Assembly (NCBI GenBank): GCA_947561715.1
Contig: OX387200.1
Coordinates: 4,342,501-4,406,500 of the forward strand
Origin: Ascidia mentula
Taxonomy: Eukaryota > Chordata > Ascidiacea > Phlebobranchia > Ascidiidae
Reading direction: 5' to 3'
DNA length: 64,000 nucleotides
Shown piece after piece: positions 48,937-59,657 of this stretch. Below the pieces are notes generated by a model. It was not told the DNA's origin. It did no database searches and saw nothing but the letters and a program-made list of their open reading frames with translations. Each line of letters starts with the position of its first letter. The first letter of the stretch is position 1. The translations under genes and the position numbers were made by a program.

Positions 48937-49370
48937 TGTCGGTTTACCCGTTGTCGGGGTATGTCCCCGCTGGGTGACCGAGGGGTGCGACTGCGTCTCG
49001 GGCCTCGCACCCAAAGGATCCGACTGAGTCTCGATGGCAACTCGGCCTCGTAGGCAACTTGGTTCTCTATCTCAAGGTTTACTGTTGGAGTTAAGTAACT
49101 CCTTCACACAAGTCTGTGCGTTTTCTAAATAGTCTAACTCCCGACTAAACACATACATCCACCAAGCTTCAAGCCAGTCCAAAGTTGTTCATAAATCCAT
49201 TTATTGATATAATCCAACGAATAAATCCAAGTACAGTACAGTACAATTGGGGCTCCTATACAGTGTACTAAAGCAGAACCAACAGCCTAGACCCTTACAC
49301 AGCAACAGTTAAAACACACTGATTTTGCAGGCGCTAGTCGCTCTGCTTATATGGTCTGCGGTTGGCCACA
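48937..49370 (-). mobile_element. Solo LTR fossil of an LTR retrotransposon
   Basis: A 434-bp block that, on the minus strand, starts TGTGGCCAACC and ends ...ACCGACA. It has a TATA-like CATATAAGC near the start and AATAAA further in, the layout of an LTR. Flanking 5-bp sequences (ATACG and ATACA) are a near-match target duplication. It is more GC-rich than its surroundings. No internal region is present, as expected after recombination between two LTRs. The superfamily is not determined. Confidence 0.5.
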
Positions 49371-50567
49371 CGTATTGATACCTTATTTGGAGTTGTTGCG
49401 CAACTTGAATGCAACCTGAAGTTGACCGATTTGGTCGATTACGTCAGTTATTTATATAGCTTAATTAACTAAGTGCCCTAATAGGTTATTTATGTATAGG
49501 TAGACTTTGTTTTCAGAATTACTAAAAGTAGTTGTGTTTATTTTAGCTTTATTTATCATTTGCGAAAGAAGTACTTGTGTTTAAATTAACCTTATTTATT
49601 ATTTGCCAAAGAAATGCCTGTAATTATTTTAACTTGATTTACATAGTTGTTTGGTTGCCTAAGTTACCTATATGACTTCATTGCTCAAATTACATGGTTT
49701 ATAACACATCTATGATGTGGCTGCTTCTACCGGCTAAAATTTTTTCACCTGCCACCAGCTCGGCAGGTTTTTCCTATTAAATTGTCCGGTCAGGAATTGA
49801 CCTAAACCGGAAATGAGTTCTTCTTTTTTCCCATGTCGTTTTATTGGACATCACAACTTGGACATGCGTTGAACGCGTGATTACAATGACTTTGGTTTTA
49901 ACTCTCGGTCATAATTTAGTTATACGCTTTGGGCCTTTTATAGTATATACATGTGTTGTGTGGCGACAGTATGCAAAAGTAAAAACATTTTGAAGTGTAA
50001 TTGTTTTTTACCATGATGGCGCAGGCGCAAAATAAGTCTGTGGGAGACTCTAGGACTGTTGTTGACTCATATGAACACGTACTCATGCATCATTGTCCGC
50101 TGCACTCCTTAAGTTGAAATGTTGTTAAAAAACATTTGAATTGCTTTTATTATTCTGTGTGTGAATTTGCTTTGCTGAGTTGTCATTTCTATCTTTCATC
50201 ATGGCAAATTTGATATGTAACACTCAGTTTAAGATCACAGTTTTATTCACCGGCTGATTTAAAACAATCATCACTTCGTGCATTATTTGCCATCTACGGA
50301 CAAGTTTTAATAAGACTAACCTGAATGTTGTACAAATTTAACAAATATAGCTTGCCAGAAGAGCTTTTAGTCACGGAAATATACAATTTCGGTGTGTGGT
50401 TTCCAGCTACGCATACCAAATACCGAACATATGCGGCCACACGATCGTTTCGATACCTGTTGAAAAGCATATGGAACACATCCGCATGCCTGGTATTGCT
50501 GAAGGTGATGAATCAAAATGTGAGGACCGTCTTGATGCACAGGTGAATATAGCGGGATTACTCAAAG
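49371..50567. other. Spacer between copies 5 and 6
   Basis: AT-rich, no gene recognised. A small hairpin (ACCTGCC..GGCAGGT) sits at about 49750. Frames around 50294-50579 are not convincing. Confidence 0.45.
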
Positions 50568-51767
50568 TTAACCAATAACCCATATATACGTTAAATGCAC
50601 AAAAATCGCTACCAAAGTGGTGAACACCAAAACACTGATCTTGAATTCCTTTTCGATTTTGGCCATAACTTCGTTCGTTTCTAGAAAATGATCAACAGTT
50701 TTTCCTCCCTTGTTCATGTGGGGAAAAGGTTTGTCAGGAATTTCGACCCCGAGAAAGTCGCAGAGTGGTTTCCATCCGTCTGATACTTTGTACACCAGTA
50801 ACTTGTCTTTAGGCGCCATCTGCATAGAGTCGTATATATTGGTAGTTTTGGTAGGAAGCATTTGAGCCAAACATCGATAAAATGAAATGCCCAATGCTCA
50901 CCTTTTGGACGTTCAAGTTGTGTTCATTAAACGATTTTTTCATGACATTCTCATTTCGCGGAATCAATTTGCTACTTGGCCATGGTGACACGATGTAGCG
51001 CTGCTCTCCTGTAACGTATTCAATAAAATGTGTAAATATTTTCGTCAAGATGTATTTACAAATTTAACACAAGCCTCTGTAATTTGAAGAACAGGCAAAT
51101 TAATCGTTTCACATTGTGAATGCATGTTAACAATCCTAAAGTTTTAAATCATTTAAAACCTCGTTTGAAATGTCTAGAAATTCAGTGCTTTTGCTTGTCA
51201 AGGTCACATCTGTTACACCTACTTATATTGCGCAGATAGCGCTGCCTTAAACTTCCCGTAAGAGTAAAGTTCTGAAAAAAGAACGCAGTCCAGCTTTTTG
51301 ATACTTCCTTTGCCTGATTTTCAAGACTTCTGTACCACGAATCTTCGTCCCGTAGCATTAGAACGATCTGACAACACGCGTCACCAAGAACATTGCGTTG
51401 ATTTCATGCATTTTTCAGGCAATGCGAATTTTAGGCTGTGACATATTAAAAAAAAAAGCAATAATCGTTTTATACGGATACAATTGTCGCACATTTATTT
51501 ATGAACTTGCGATACCTTTGCTTGTGGAAACGCTTTGGACAACTCTTCCCAATAATAATAGCACGGGCTGTCAGTAACCGCATCCACACCTTCGTACATT
51601 CGTTCGAAATCACCTGGTCTTACACCTTCGTCAAAAATTCTATTCCAATCCTTGTGCAGGTAGTAGCAGTTTTCCATAAAGTCGTATACATTGTAACCGA
51701 GGATGCGCAAGGCTGTACATAGTGTCTTCGTGCCTGTTTTAGCAAACCCAGCCACAATCACCTTCAT
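50568..51767 (-). CDS. Sulfotransferase-like (Sulfotransfer_4), copy 6
   Basis: Exons 51767-51516, 51367-51223, 51008-50902, 50819-50568; 251 aa. GFAKTGTKTL in exon 1, VLMLRDEDSWYRS in exon 2, SPWPSSKL in exon 3, DGWKPLCDFLGVEIP, then PFPHMNKGG and a hydrophobic tail in exon 4. It is the most compact copy (short introns of 82-214 bp) and the first of the cluster in the direction of transcription, head to head with PLD6. Confidence 0.85.
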
Positions 51768-52444
51768 TTTGACGTAATAAAACTATCTTTCTCCAATGTT
51801 AGTAAAGCCTCAGCTCGATCGGCGTGTGTACCCTGCTGCACAGTTGACAGTGTTGACACATTAAAGGCAAACTCCCAGACTTTCCGCCTGAAGGCACACG
51901 GTTCACTTGCACTGGTGTTTTTTTGAAATAGCACCGCTGAGCAAATAGTCTCCGGCCATGCGCCATGTTAAATAAAAAATATTGCATTGCAATTATATTG
52001 TTGTATATATTGGCAAAATGTTTTTCTAACCAAATATTGTCGTGTAAACCATTTTAATGAAGCAACAAGCCTCGGATTGATTTCAGAAGATTTATCAATT
52101 TAATTAAAAAAAAATTAATTGGCTTACTACCGTTTATTTCCCAGTTTCCTATTCAAATAGAATCTGTGTAACCCATTTTATACACTAACGTAAAAATATA
52201 CGTTGTGATGCAAAATTGATAGCTTTTGTATACTATGTTTTAACAATGTAATTGTTTTGAAAACATCCGTGATACTGTAACACTGCTTCATATTTCTAAT
52301 GCCGTTTACAAGTTTTCGTTAAACAACAGAAAACATTATCCAAATTTATTCTCATATTTTCGCTTGACTAGCCATGCAGAAAATCAGCTGAGTCTACATA
52401 TTCCCGCAAAGGCGCCAAAAGAACTAAAGCAGACGTAAAATTAA
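51768..52444. other. Divergent intergenic region, copy 6 and PLD6
   Basis: 677 bp between two genes transcribed away from each other; it must hold both promoters, but no TATA box is clear. The middle part is duplicated upstream of copy 5. Confidence 0.45.
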
Positions 52445-53800
52445 ATGTCTTTAATTGCTAAAAGTGTGATAGTAGTTCTAAATGCAGGGGCTGCTTTAGT
52501 ACTGGCGACAGAAGCATGTTTACTGGCATATAGACTCTATTCCATTCGGAAATCCCGTAACAGAGACAGCATCTTTCACAAAGTCCTATTTTTTCCTGAC
52601 AAAAAAATTCCTTGTCATCACTATTTGTTGTCCACCCGTGTAAGTTTTTTTGTCATTGGAATGTTTGCATGTTTGTGTCAAAATATATGTGTCTTGTGTG
52701 TCAAACTTTAGGTTTTTGATATTGGAAAGAATGATGTGTACAGAAGATGTATCAGTAATACACACAAATAAAATTTACCATGCCAAAACTTTGACTAGTC
52801 TGCGTATCAATTGTTGCAGATATAATCGTTTTAGCAATTTACAAACTTTCCTATCTGGTATATTTTGGGCTTAAAGGTTAAAGTTGGTAACTATTTTGAA
52901 AATCTGTTATATAATAAGTAGGTTAAGTACCGTTATTTGAAACTTGTGTGTTTGTTTATCTTATTTAGGGCTGTAGAAGAAGAGCATGCACCTATTCTCA
53001 TGACTGGTCATCCTCATTTGCTCAACTGATTAAACATGTATTAAGTGCGAAGCAGTCAATATACCTATGCATGTTTAGTATTACCTGCAATGTAAGTATA
53101 TACAGTAGTCACCGAGTTGAAACACAGCAATTTGTTGTGTTTACATGTTGTTTTTGTATGGAACTGTAATAGTTTGCGAATATTAGGAGCTTGCAGTAGC
53201 AGTGCTACAAAAGTTTCAGCAGGGAGCTCGGGTGAGGGTCATAACTGATACAGAATACATGAATTTAAATGGATCAAGAATGGTTGACTTTATGAATAAG
53301 GGTAGGTAATGTCTAACTGTTTTTTTCAATAAAATGTGATGTTTTTATAAAGTTTTTTGGTAGTAATAGTATTTTTGTGTCGAATATTTTTTTTGTTTAA
53401 ATGTTTATTAGATTGTAGTGGCAGGTATTTGTTGTACAATGTACTAGTTTATATTGTGTGCTTTTTGCAAGAATGAGATGTGAATCTCCCTTTTCACAAA
53501 ACTCAAACTTAAGTTCATTTGCTTGCAGGAATTGAGGTTAGGCATGACAGATCAAGTTATCTTATGCACCACAAGTTTTTAATCATAGATGAACAAATTG
53601 TAGTGACTGGATCATTTAACTGGACACAAGCCGCTGTCATTGGTACTTGATAAAATTTAATTTTATTAAACTATTTTGTTTACTTTGTTGACCAATCCGC
53701 AGGAAATAATGAAAATGTCCTGGTTACAAATCACCCTGATGTAGTTCAACCATATTTGAGGGAGTATAAACGATTGTGGAAAGTTTTTCAAACGAATTGA
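52445..53800 (+). CDS. Mitochondrial cardiolipin hydrolase (MitoPLD/Zucchini)
   Basis: Five exons: 52445-52639, 52969-53091, 53187-53301, 53529-53642, 53703-53800; 214 aa, phases agree, last intron 60 bp. A single HKD phospholipase D domain of the PLD6 type: N-terminal hydrophobic anchor (VIVVLNAGAALVLATEACLL), LFFPDKK, then GARVRVITDTEYMNLNGS, and the catalytic MHHKFLIIDEQIVVTGSFNWT region (His-x-Lys with downstream Asp and Ser-x-Asn). Family members act as homodimers on the mitochondrial outer surface, as endonuclease in primary piRNA biogenesis and as cardiolipin hydrolase. The catalytic residues look intact. Confidence 0.92.
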
Positions 53801-54418
53801 GACTTTGTCTGATTTTAAAAACTATTACACTAAATGCTGTGTCATCAGAAATATTCTTGATTTAATGTGTATGAGTTTTTGAATATAGGCAGTAAAAATT
53901 TGTATATGTTGTAATTGCTAAATTGCGTTTCATTGCTGGTAAAGTTCAAATGGTGTAGTACACTGACTTTCAACTCGCTTTTAATAAGTGTTTCTCATTT
54001 TTCTTCTGGTTGTGCAAGTCGATTAGTTCTTACATCACAGCAACTTTTAATAAAACTTTTGTTTGAAAAACTCGGTGTATTTGCAGCAACATTTTGTGAT
54101 GAAATGTTATTCTTTCTGCATATTTAGCCGATTAGAAAAGCCACTAAAATCCTGGTATGCTGAGGTGTTTTTTGATGGAAGAACACGAGCGCATGTCTAA
54201 TATAAATTTTACCGAAACACGAAGACTTTGTAACAAACAGTTTCGCGCAATTTTTGAAACGGTTGAGTAACGCGACGGACTTTGGTCATGAGGCGCGAGA
54301 AGTGCAAACATGGAGCGCCGCAGATTTCGTCCGGGTTTATTGGGACCGTGTGACTCAGCATGACTCGCCGGCTCATATCCTAATTTTTCTCCAAAGAAAG
54401 CAGCTGACAAAAATCGGC
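53801..54418. other. PLD6 3' region and PEX11 promoter
   Basis: A poly(A) signal (AATAAA, about 54048) lies on the plus strand. No further gene is recognised; the frame running into PEX11 exon 1 from upstream is probably 5' UTR. Confidence 0.5.
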
Positions 54419-55547
54419 ATGGATAAGTTCATTGAGTTTTCTAGCAAGACACAAGGAAGGGATAAAGCATACAGGTAAATCAGATTTAACAAATTATGTT
54501 GTAATAAGTTCTTTTGGCCTTGCATCAAGATCGGTTGATAATTTGCATACGTGCCAACTGTAATCAACAGAGTACTTCAATATGCCAGCAAGTTGCTTGG
54601 GTGGAGCCTGCAGGAATTAGCGGCTAATCCTGACTGGATAAAAAAGTTGGCTCAGCTTGAATCACATGCAAGTTTGGGGAGAAAATGTAGGTTTTTCGAT
54701 GTATATGTTTCCTGATCTGGTTTTGTAATTGTTTTATATATATGGGATTATATGCGGCAAATATTTATAAATTGGCACAACGGAACATGTTAATATTACA
54801 GATTAAATAATTGTAAACTGTTTTTTTTTATGTATATGGCTCAACCAATTGTGTATATTGCAGATTTGATTGGACAATTTATGTATGCAAATCTTTCCAT
54901 TTTGTCCCTGAATTGTGGTTGTTGTTTTACCTTCAGAGTTGTGGTTGTTTAAGTGTGTTTACTCATGAAAATTCAATAAATTTGTAGGTCAGATAAAATA
55001 ATGTATTGTTTTTTTGGTAGTTTTTCGACTTGGACGGTCATTGGAAAGTCTGCGTGCAGCTCAAGTCACGATTCACCTTCTTGATCCAATTTTGAAAACG
55101 ACACTGACAGCTGCAAATATTAACCGTGCATTATTCCTCGGTGTTGACAATTACATATGGATGGGCAAGGTTGGAATACTAAAGGTGGACAAATCATGGG
55201 ATTTAACCTCTTCAAGATTTTACTTCATTTCAATACTATTGTCTCTAATCCGTGACCTTTATGCTCTCTATGTTACCATGATACGACTGAGCAGTCAGTA
55301 TAAGCAACAGGAGGATTCTGAAAAAACTTTTTCATTGAAACAACGGCTTATGCTCTGGTGTTATTGTCTAAAAGAAAACCCAGAAGCCACTGTTGACCTT
55401 ATCAAAAATATTTGCGACATACCTTTGCCTGGTTCAAAACTTGGGTATTTCCCAGACCACAATGGTTTTATTGGTGTGTGTGGGACCATATCATCTCTTA
55501 TTGGTGTTTATCAAGTGGCAAATCCAAAAGTAAAATTAAGGCCATAA
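54419..55547 (+). CDS. Peroxisomal membrane protein PEX11
   Basis: Exons 54419-54474, 54571-54686, 55021-55547; 232 aa, phases agree. It reads MDKFIEFSSKTQGRDKAYR, then VLQYASKLLGW, LESHASLGRK, FFRLGRS, then NRALFLGVDNYIWMGK, and ends with a hydrophobic hairpin (IGVCGTISSLIGVYQV) before KVKLRP. This tracks PEX11A/B from start to end, including the short C-terminal tail. PEX11 proteins bend and elongate the peroxisomal membrane before fission. The short start was chosen because it matches the family; the frame continues upstream. Confidence 0.92.
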
Positions 55548-56211
55548 CAGTGTGAATTCAGGTTATTATATGAATAAAATTGCACTTATTAAAACATTTA
55601 GTGCCTGTATAACCTGTGCTTTAACTAAATACCAGTGATCTATTGACATACTGAAATAACAATATGCAGTCTTTTTAAATTTTGTCGTAAATGGAGAACT
55701 CTTCTTTTCCAGGAAGGGCTTTTGGTTTCTAAAAACGATCAAATGACATTCACAACAAATTGTATGTTTAGTTACAGCACATAATTGACTGTACATAGTA
55801 TATACGAATCTATCAGTATTTGTGTTGTTGTGAGTATGAAATTTTATGCAGCGTAATTATAATTGAATGGAGATTATGTGCAAATATATATTTATCCCTT
55901 TGGATTGTACTGCTTTACTATTACATATAGCTTTACCACATTTTGCAATTATTACATTTATCGTTGAGGTTCTATAATAACAAACTGATACTGTTATTTT
56001 ACAGTTACATAACATAAATTATTTTTGTTGCACATGTAGTGAAGACAAGTCATTGAAAATGGATCAATTCACATCATAATTCTGACCCAAAATCCAATAT
56101 CTTCGCTGTAATCAATCATTTTGACCAATATTGTGTACAATATATTGTGATTTAGAAATGTGAATTGCACCAGCAAAGTGTTATTCGTCCAAGCAGCTTG
56201 AACCATATTCC
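55548..56211. other. Convergent 3' regions
   Basis: Between the ends of PEX11 (plus) and MBLAC2 (minus). AT-rich UTR-like sequence, no gene recognised. Confidence 0.55.
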
Positions 56212-57189
56212 TCACTCGTATATGCAGCGTAAGAAACAACAACAAGACGAATAATGACACGTTTTCCTGCACAAGTTGTTGCTCCTTCCTCCAAAATATG
56301 CCCCGATAACGCAACGCATACACGAGCTGTGGAATCTGTGCATGAGTCGATCCGACATTTTCACATAATCCAGTGCAATAACCCGCATCTTCTCTTTATT
56401 AAAACCATCAAAATGACCAGGAAAGACGTGGGTAATGCTGTCGGACATTTCCAAAAGGTTCGTTAGCGAGTTTCTGTAAGTGTCCACATTCGAGTTAGGA
56501 ATATGGTCAAATAACGTTCCGTCATATATCACATCGCCGGAAAACAGGAACCCGCGTGTGTCGTCGAACAGCATGATGCTGCCTTCCGAGTGGCCAGGAG
56601 CATGTATCACTCTTAAAACCACGTCACCAAGGTCTATTTTGTCACCATGGCTCAGTACTCGAGCGATATTTTGTACTGCTTGCACTTTGTATTTTCTTCC
56701 GTTGAATCCTTGTGGCGCTCGGGAAACAGTGCTCCCGCGTACAATTGTCAAACATGCGCTGTTGTCACCGCGCCGAAGGTACTCCGCTTCTGCTTCGTGT
56801 ATTGCAATATCATCAAATTGATGTAACCCACCAGTGTGGTCAAAATGGATGTGTGTTGCAACCGCCTGGCATGGTTTCCCCTGAAGGCCGATTAGTTCGT
56901 TTTGCTCCAAGTATTCCCGAACATTCCACAAACCCAGACCAGCGTCAACGACAACATCAAGATCGCGACCACGTATGACCCAAATGTTTGCTCTTTGAGC
57001 TGGCGAGTAATACTCCTCCACACAGCGAAACACGCCTGGAAAAACCTCTTCATGACTGTAGTATTGGCGTGCCTCCATTTTGCTTGTACAACGAGAACGA
57101 TCACACCCGCGGCATTGAAACAATTTGTCAATGGCTAAATTAACGTATGCATCCAAGCATGACCTAGACCGCAACTCTTCTGACGTCAT
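56212..57189 (-). CDS. MBLAC2-like metallo-beta-lactamase-fold hydrolase
   Basis: Single exon, 325 aa from the ATG at 57189. The fold's zinc motif THIHFDHTGG is intact, with APGHSEGSI, FSGDVIYDG and VFPGHF supplying the remaining metal ligands. RANIWVIRGRDLDVVVDAGLG and HEAEAEYLRRGDN match MBLAC2 closely; the vertebrate enzyme has acyl-CoA thioesterase activity. Vertebrate MBLAC2 would start at MEARQYYSH (57078), so the 37 residues before it, Cys/Arg-rich, are extra; the frame is even open to 57324. The C-terminus is unusually Cys-rich (CHYSSCCCFLRC), which could be lipidated; vertebrate MBLAC2 lacks that sequence. It is head to head with APBB. Confidence 0.88.
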   Translation of the reverse strand: MTSEELRSRSCLDAYVNLAIDKLFQCRGCDRSRCTSKMEARQYYSHEEVFPGVFRCVEEYYSPAQRANIWVIRGRDLDVVVDAGLGLWNVREYLEQNELIGLQGKPCQAVATHIHFDHTGGLHQFDDIAIHEAEAEYLRRGDNSACLTIVRGSTVSRAPQGFNGRKYKVQAVQNIARVLSHGDKIDLGDVVLRVIHAPGHSEGSIMLFDDTRGFLFSGDVIYDGTLFDHIPNSNVDTYRNSLTNLLEMSDSITHVFPGHFDGFNKEKMRVIALDYVKMSDRLMHRFHSSCMRCVIGAYFGGRSNNLCRKTCHYSSCCCFLRCIYE

Positions 57190-57443
57190 AATTGACTCGA
57201 TCACACGGTGGTGTTGCGTCTCAATAGAAGCAAAATAGAACCGAACCAAGAACCATGTGTATTGTTTAGTGGTGCAGGTGGTTAATAATTTTTGGCGTAA
57301 AACTTTACCCACACGGGTGTTCAAAATTAAAAAGTTATGTTTTTTTGCAAATGCAGAGTGATTTTACCGCTTTTTAGGTGTCTTATGATAAACAGTTGTC
57401 TTTGTGGTAAGTTGCGGGTTCTTATATTACTTGTTTTTGAAAT
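57190..57443. promoter_or_regulatory. Bidirectional intergenic region, MBLAC2/APBB
   Basis: 254 bp separate the two divergent start codons. It probably contains both promoters and 5' UTRs; a CRE-like TGACGTCA overlaps the MBLAC2 start (57181-57188). No TATA box is clear. Confidence 0.4.
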
Positions 57444-59054
57444 ATGTCGGACAATCCTGGCACAAGTGACCAAGCTTCGAAGAGTCCGCTACTGCAAACG
57501 GATTGTTCTGCGGACCAAAACGAAAACACAGAGGATGAAATTGGACCAAACCAAGATTTAATAAACGCTAATATCTCCACCTCAGAAGAAGACAATCAAG
57601 GTTTACGTGATACAGATGAAGCTAAAGCTGAGGTTGAATATCTGTACACCACTGAGGATGATGTGTTAAATGAAAATACACAAGAATCTAATAACCTGTC
57701 GCAACTAGCAGCCATATCGAAGAGCTTGGAAAATGGTATTGAACTTGCCTGGGATTCAGAGTTTACAGCCAATGAGCCACAAACAAGCAACGAGAAACAA
57801 AATCCAGTTTCACAGAACACATCATGGAGGAAGCTTTCAGATGGGGGAGGCACTTACTACTGGAACATTGACACTGGGGTAACCCAATATAACAAACCTG
57901 AAGATTTAAATGTAAACAAAGATGATGCGGAAGTGGAAAGTTTTAAACTAGAGTCTGTTGATTCCAGTTTGGCAGACTTGGAAGGTGCCGCCTTTCGTTA
58001 TGCTTCTCTGACCCTTGCTAATGATGACTCGTTAAGCGACTCCAGCAGCAGCAAGTGGGCCGGAGACAGTGACAATGGGAGAATGTTTTCTGTCCGATCT
58101 CTTGGTTGGTTGCCCTTGAACAACTGCTCTAATGATCCAGCTACTAGTAGTGCTGATGTTAATGCATGTATTCTGCATCTAACTAAAAGTCATGGACAAA
58201 TTATGGATGGAGTAGGTGCTTGGGGTGATGGAAAAAATCTCCTAATGTTAATCGAAGATGAATTTCTCAAGCTTTTAGATCCACTAAACCAAACTGTATT
58301 GCAGACGCAAGCTATTCGACACATTAGAGTATGGGGTGTTGGTCGAGATAGCGTCCATGATTTCGCTTATGTCGCAAAAGATTCCTTGTCAAAGTCATAC
58401 AAATGCCATGTGTTTCGATGTGACGCATCAGCAAAAGCAATTGCACGGGAACTACACCATGTATGTGAAAGTCTATCAGTCAAGCACAAGCGCACCACTG
58501 ACAAGGACATTGAAAGGGAAAAGGAGAAGGTTGCCTTGGCAACTCCAATTCCTACCCCAAAGTCAGACCCTGGAAAATCATTTCCGGTAAAGTACCTTGG
58601 GTCTCGAACTGTTGCCAATGTCAACGGAATACACACAGTTAAGAATGTAATACGGGACATCACGACTGATGACTCTGCACTTTGCCAAACCTCTGTTGCT
58701 AATGTAACTGCCAATGCTTTAACAATCAGTAGTAACAATATGGGCGAAAGCGTCACTTGGGTTAACTGTAGGATGCGGTGTCTCTCGTTCATGGGTATTG
58801 GTGATGACATATCCCTTTTTGCTTTTATAAGTGTTGTTGCAAATGAGGCAGTGTGCCATGTTGTTCAATGTGATCCAAATGCAGCCAAGTTGGCACTGGC
58901 TGTGCAAGAAGCCTGCATGCTTAGATTTCAAAAGGCGGTGGACTCCAATGAAATACAAGAACCTGAGCCAGAACAAACAGAAAATCGATCACCTGTGAGG
59001 CGTTTTATAAAACGTGTGTTCTCATTAAAAAAGAAATCCCAGCCATCCAGTTAA
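57444..59054 (+). CDS. Fe65-like adaptor (APBB), intronless
   Basis: One uninterrupted 536-codon exon. An acidic N-terminus is followed by a WW domain (SWRKLSDGGGTYYWNIDTG, about residues 127-155), then PID/PTB1 (FSVRSLGWLPL, IRVWGVGRDSVHDFAYVA, CHVFRCDASAKAIA; about 215-345) and PID/PTB2 (FPVKYLGSRTV, CRMRCLSFMGIGDD, VQCDPNAAKLALAVQEACML; about 375-510), ending in a basic tail (RRFIKRVFSLKKK). This is the full Fe65 order; vertebrate members bind the APP tail through PTB2 and shuttle to the nucleus. The second WW tryptophan is Tyr here (TQYNKP). Vertebrate APBB genes have many introns; this gene has none, suggesting retroposition or intron loss. Confidence 0.93.
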   Translation: MSDNPGTSDQASKSPLLQTDCSADQNENTEDEIGPNQDLINANISTSEEDNQGLRDTDEAKAEVEYLYTTEDDVLNENTQESNNLSQLAAISKSLENGIELAWDSEFTANEPQTSNEKQNPVSQNTSWRKLSDGGGTYYWNIDTGVTQYNKPEDLNVNKDDAEVESFKLESVDSSLADLEGAAFRYASLTLANDDSLSDSSSSKWAGDSDNGRMFSVRSLGWLPLNNCSNDPATSSADVNACILHLTKSHGQIMDGVGAWGDGKNLLMLIEDEFLKLLDPLNQTVLQTQAIRHIRVWGVGRDSVHDFAYVAKDSLSKSYKCHVFRCDASAKAIARELHHVCESLSVKHKRTTDKDIEREKEKVALATPIPTPKSDPGKSFPVKYLGSRTVANVNGIHTVKNVIRDITTDDSALCQTSVANVTANALTISSNNMGESVTWVNCRMRCLSFMGIGDDISLFAFISVVANEAVCHVVQCDPNAAKLALAVQEACMLRFQKAVDSNEIQEPEPEQTENRSPVRRFIKRVFSLKKKSQPSS

Positions 59055-59657
59055 CATTCTTGTGTTCTAGCTTCGTTGATTTATCCTGCAGTCTATTTAA
59101 CTTCACACCAAGTTGGTAATTCAAGTCAATTTCAATACAATAATGATGTGCACTTATGCAAGAGTTTTCTTACCTTTTGGTGCTTTTTTACATACAAGTT
59201 TCTCTTTGCATGGTGTGCCTTATTTTTTAAGAAGTGCTACTGAACAGTGTTATATGAATATGTATTACATTCACTATACGTTTGTGCTTCTGTAAATACA
59301 TTTTATTTTGTCATGCTTTTTTTAAACGATGAAATGATTCATATAGAACTTTGTTAAAATTTCAAGTGAACTGTTACACTTACAAACTTAGACATTTCGT
59401 CTTAAGGTTTTTTTCTGTAGTTGCTATGCTGCCTTCATAACCACATAGTTATAGTTTTAATCCATTGTACCCTTTATGAGGTTATACTGTGCATTTTATT
59501 CAATTACTTTAGTTGGACATGCTCTTTACATTTATACATGGATACTAATTGTCCATGCAGTAACTGGATTGCCACATGTGTGTATTGCAATAAAAAATTA
59601 GACAGCCTAATGTTTTGTATATTTAATGTGCATTTTACAATTAAGGAAGGTAATATC
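59055..59657. other. APBB 3' region and GH3 upstream region
   Basis: AT-rich, no gene recognised. The open frame extending upstream from the GH3 ATG to 59421 is probably 5' UTR read-through. Confidence 0.5.
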
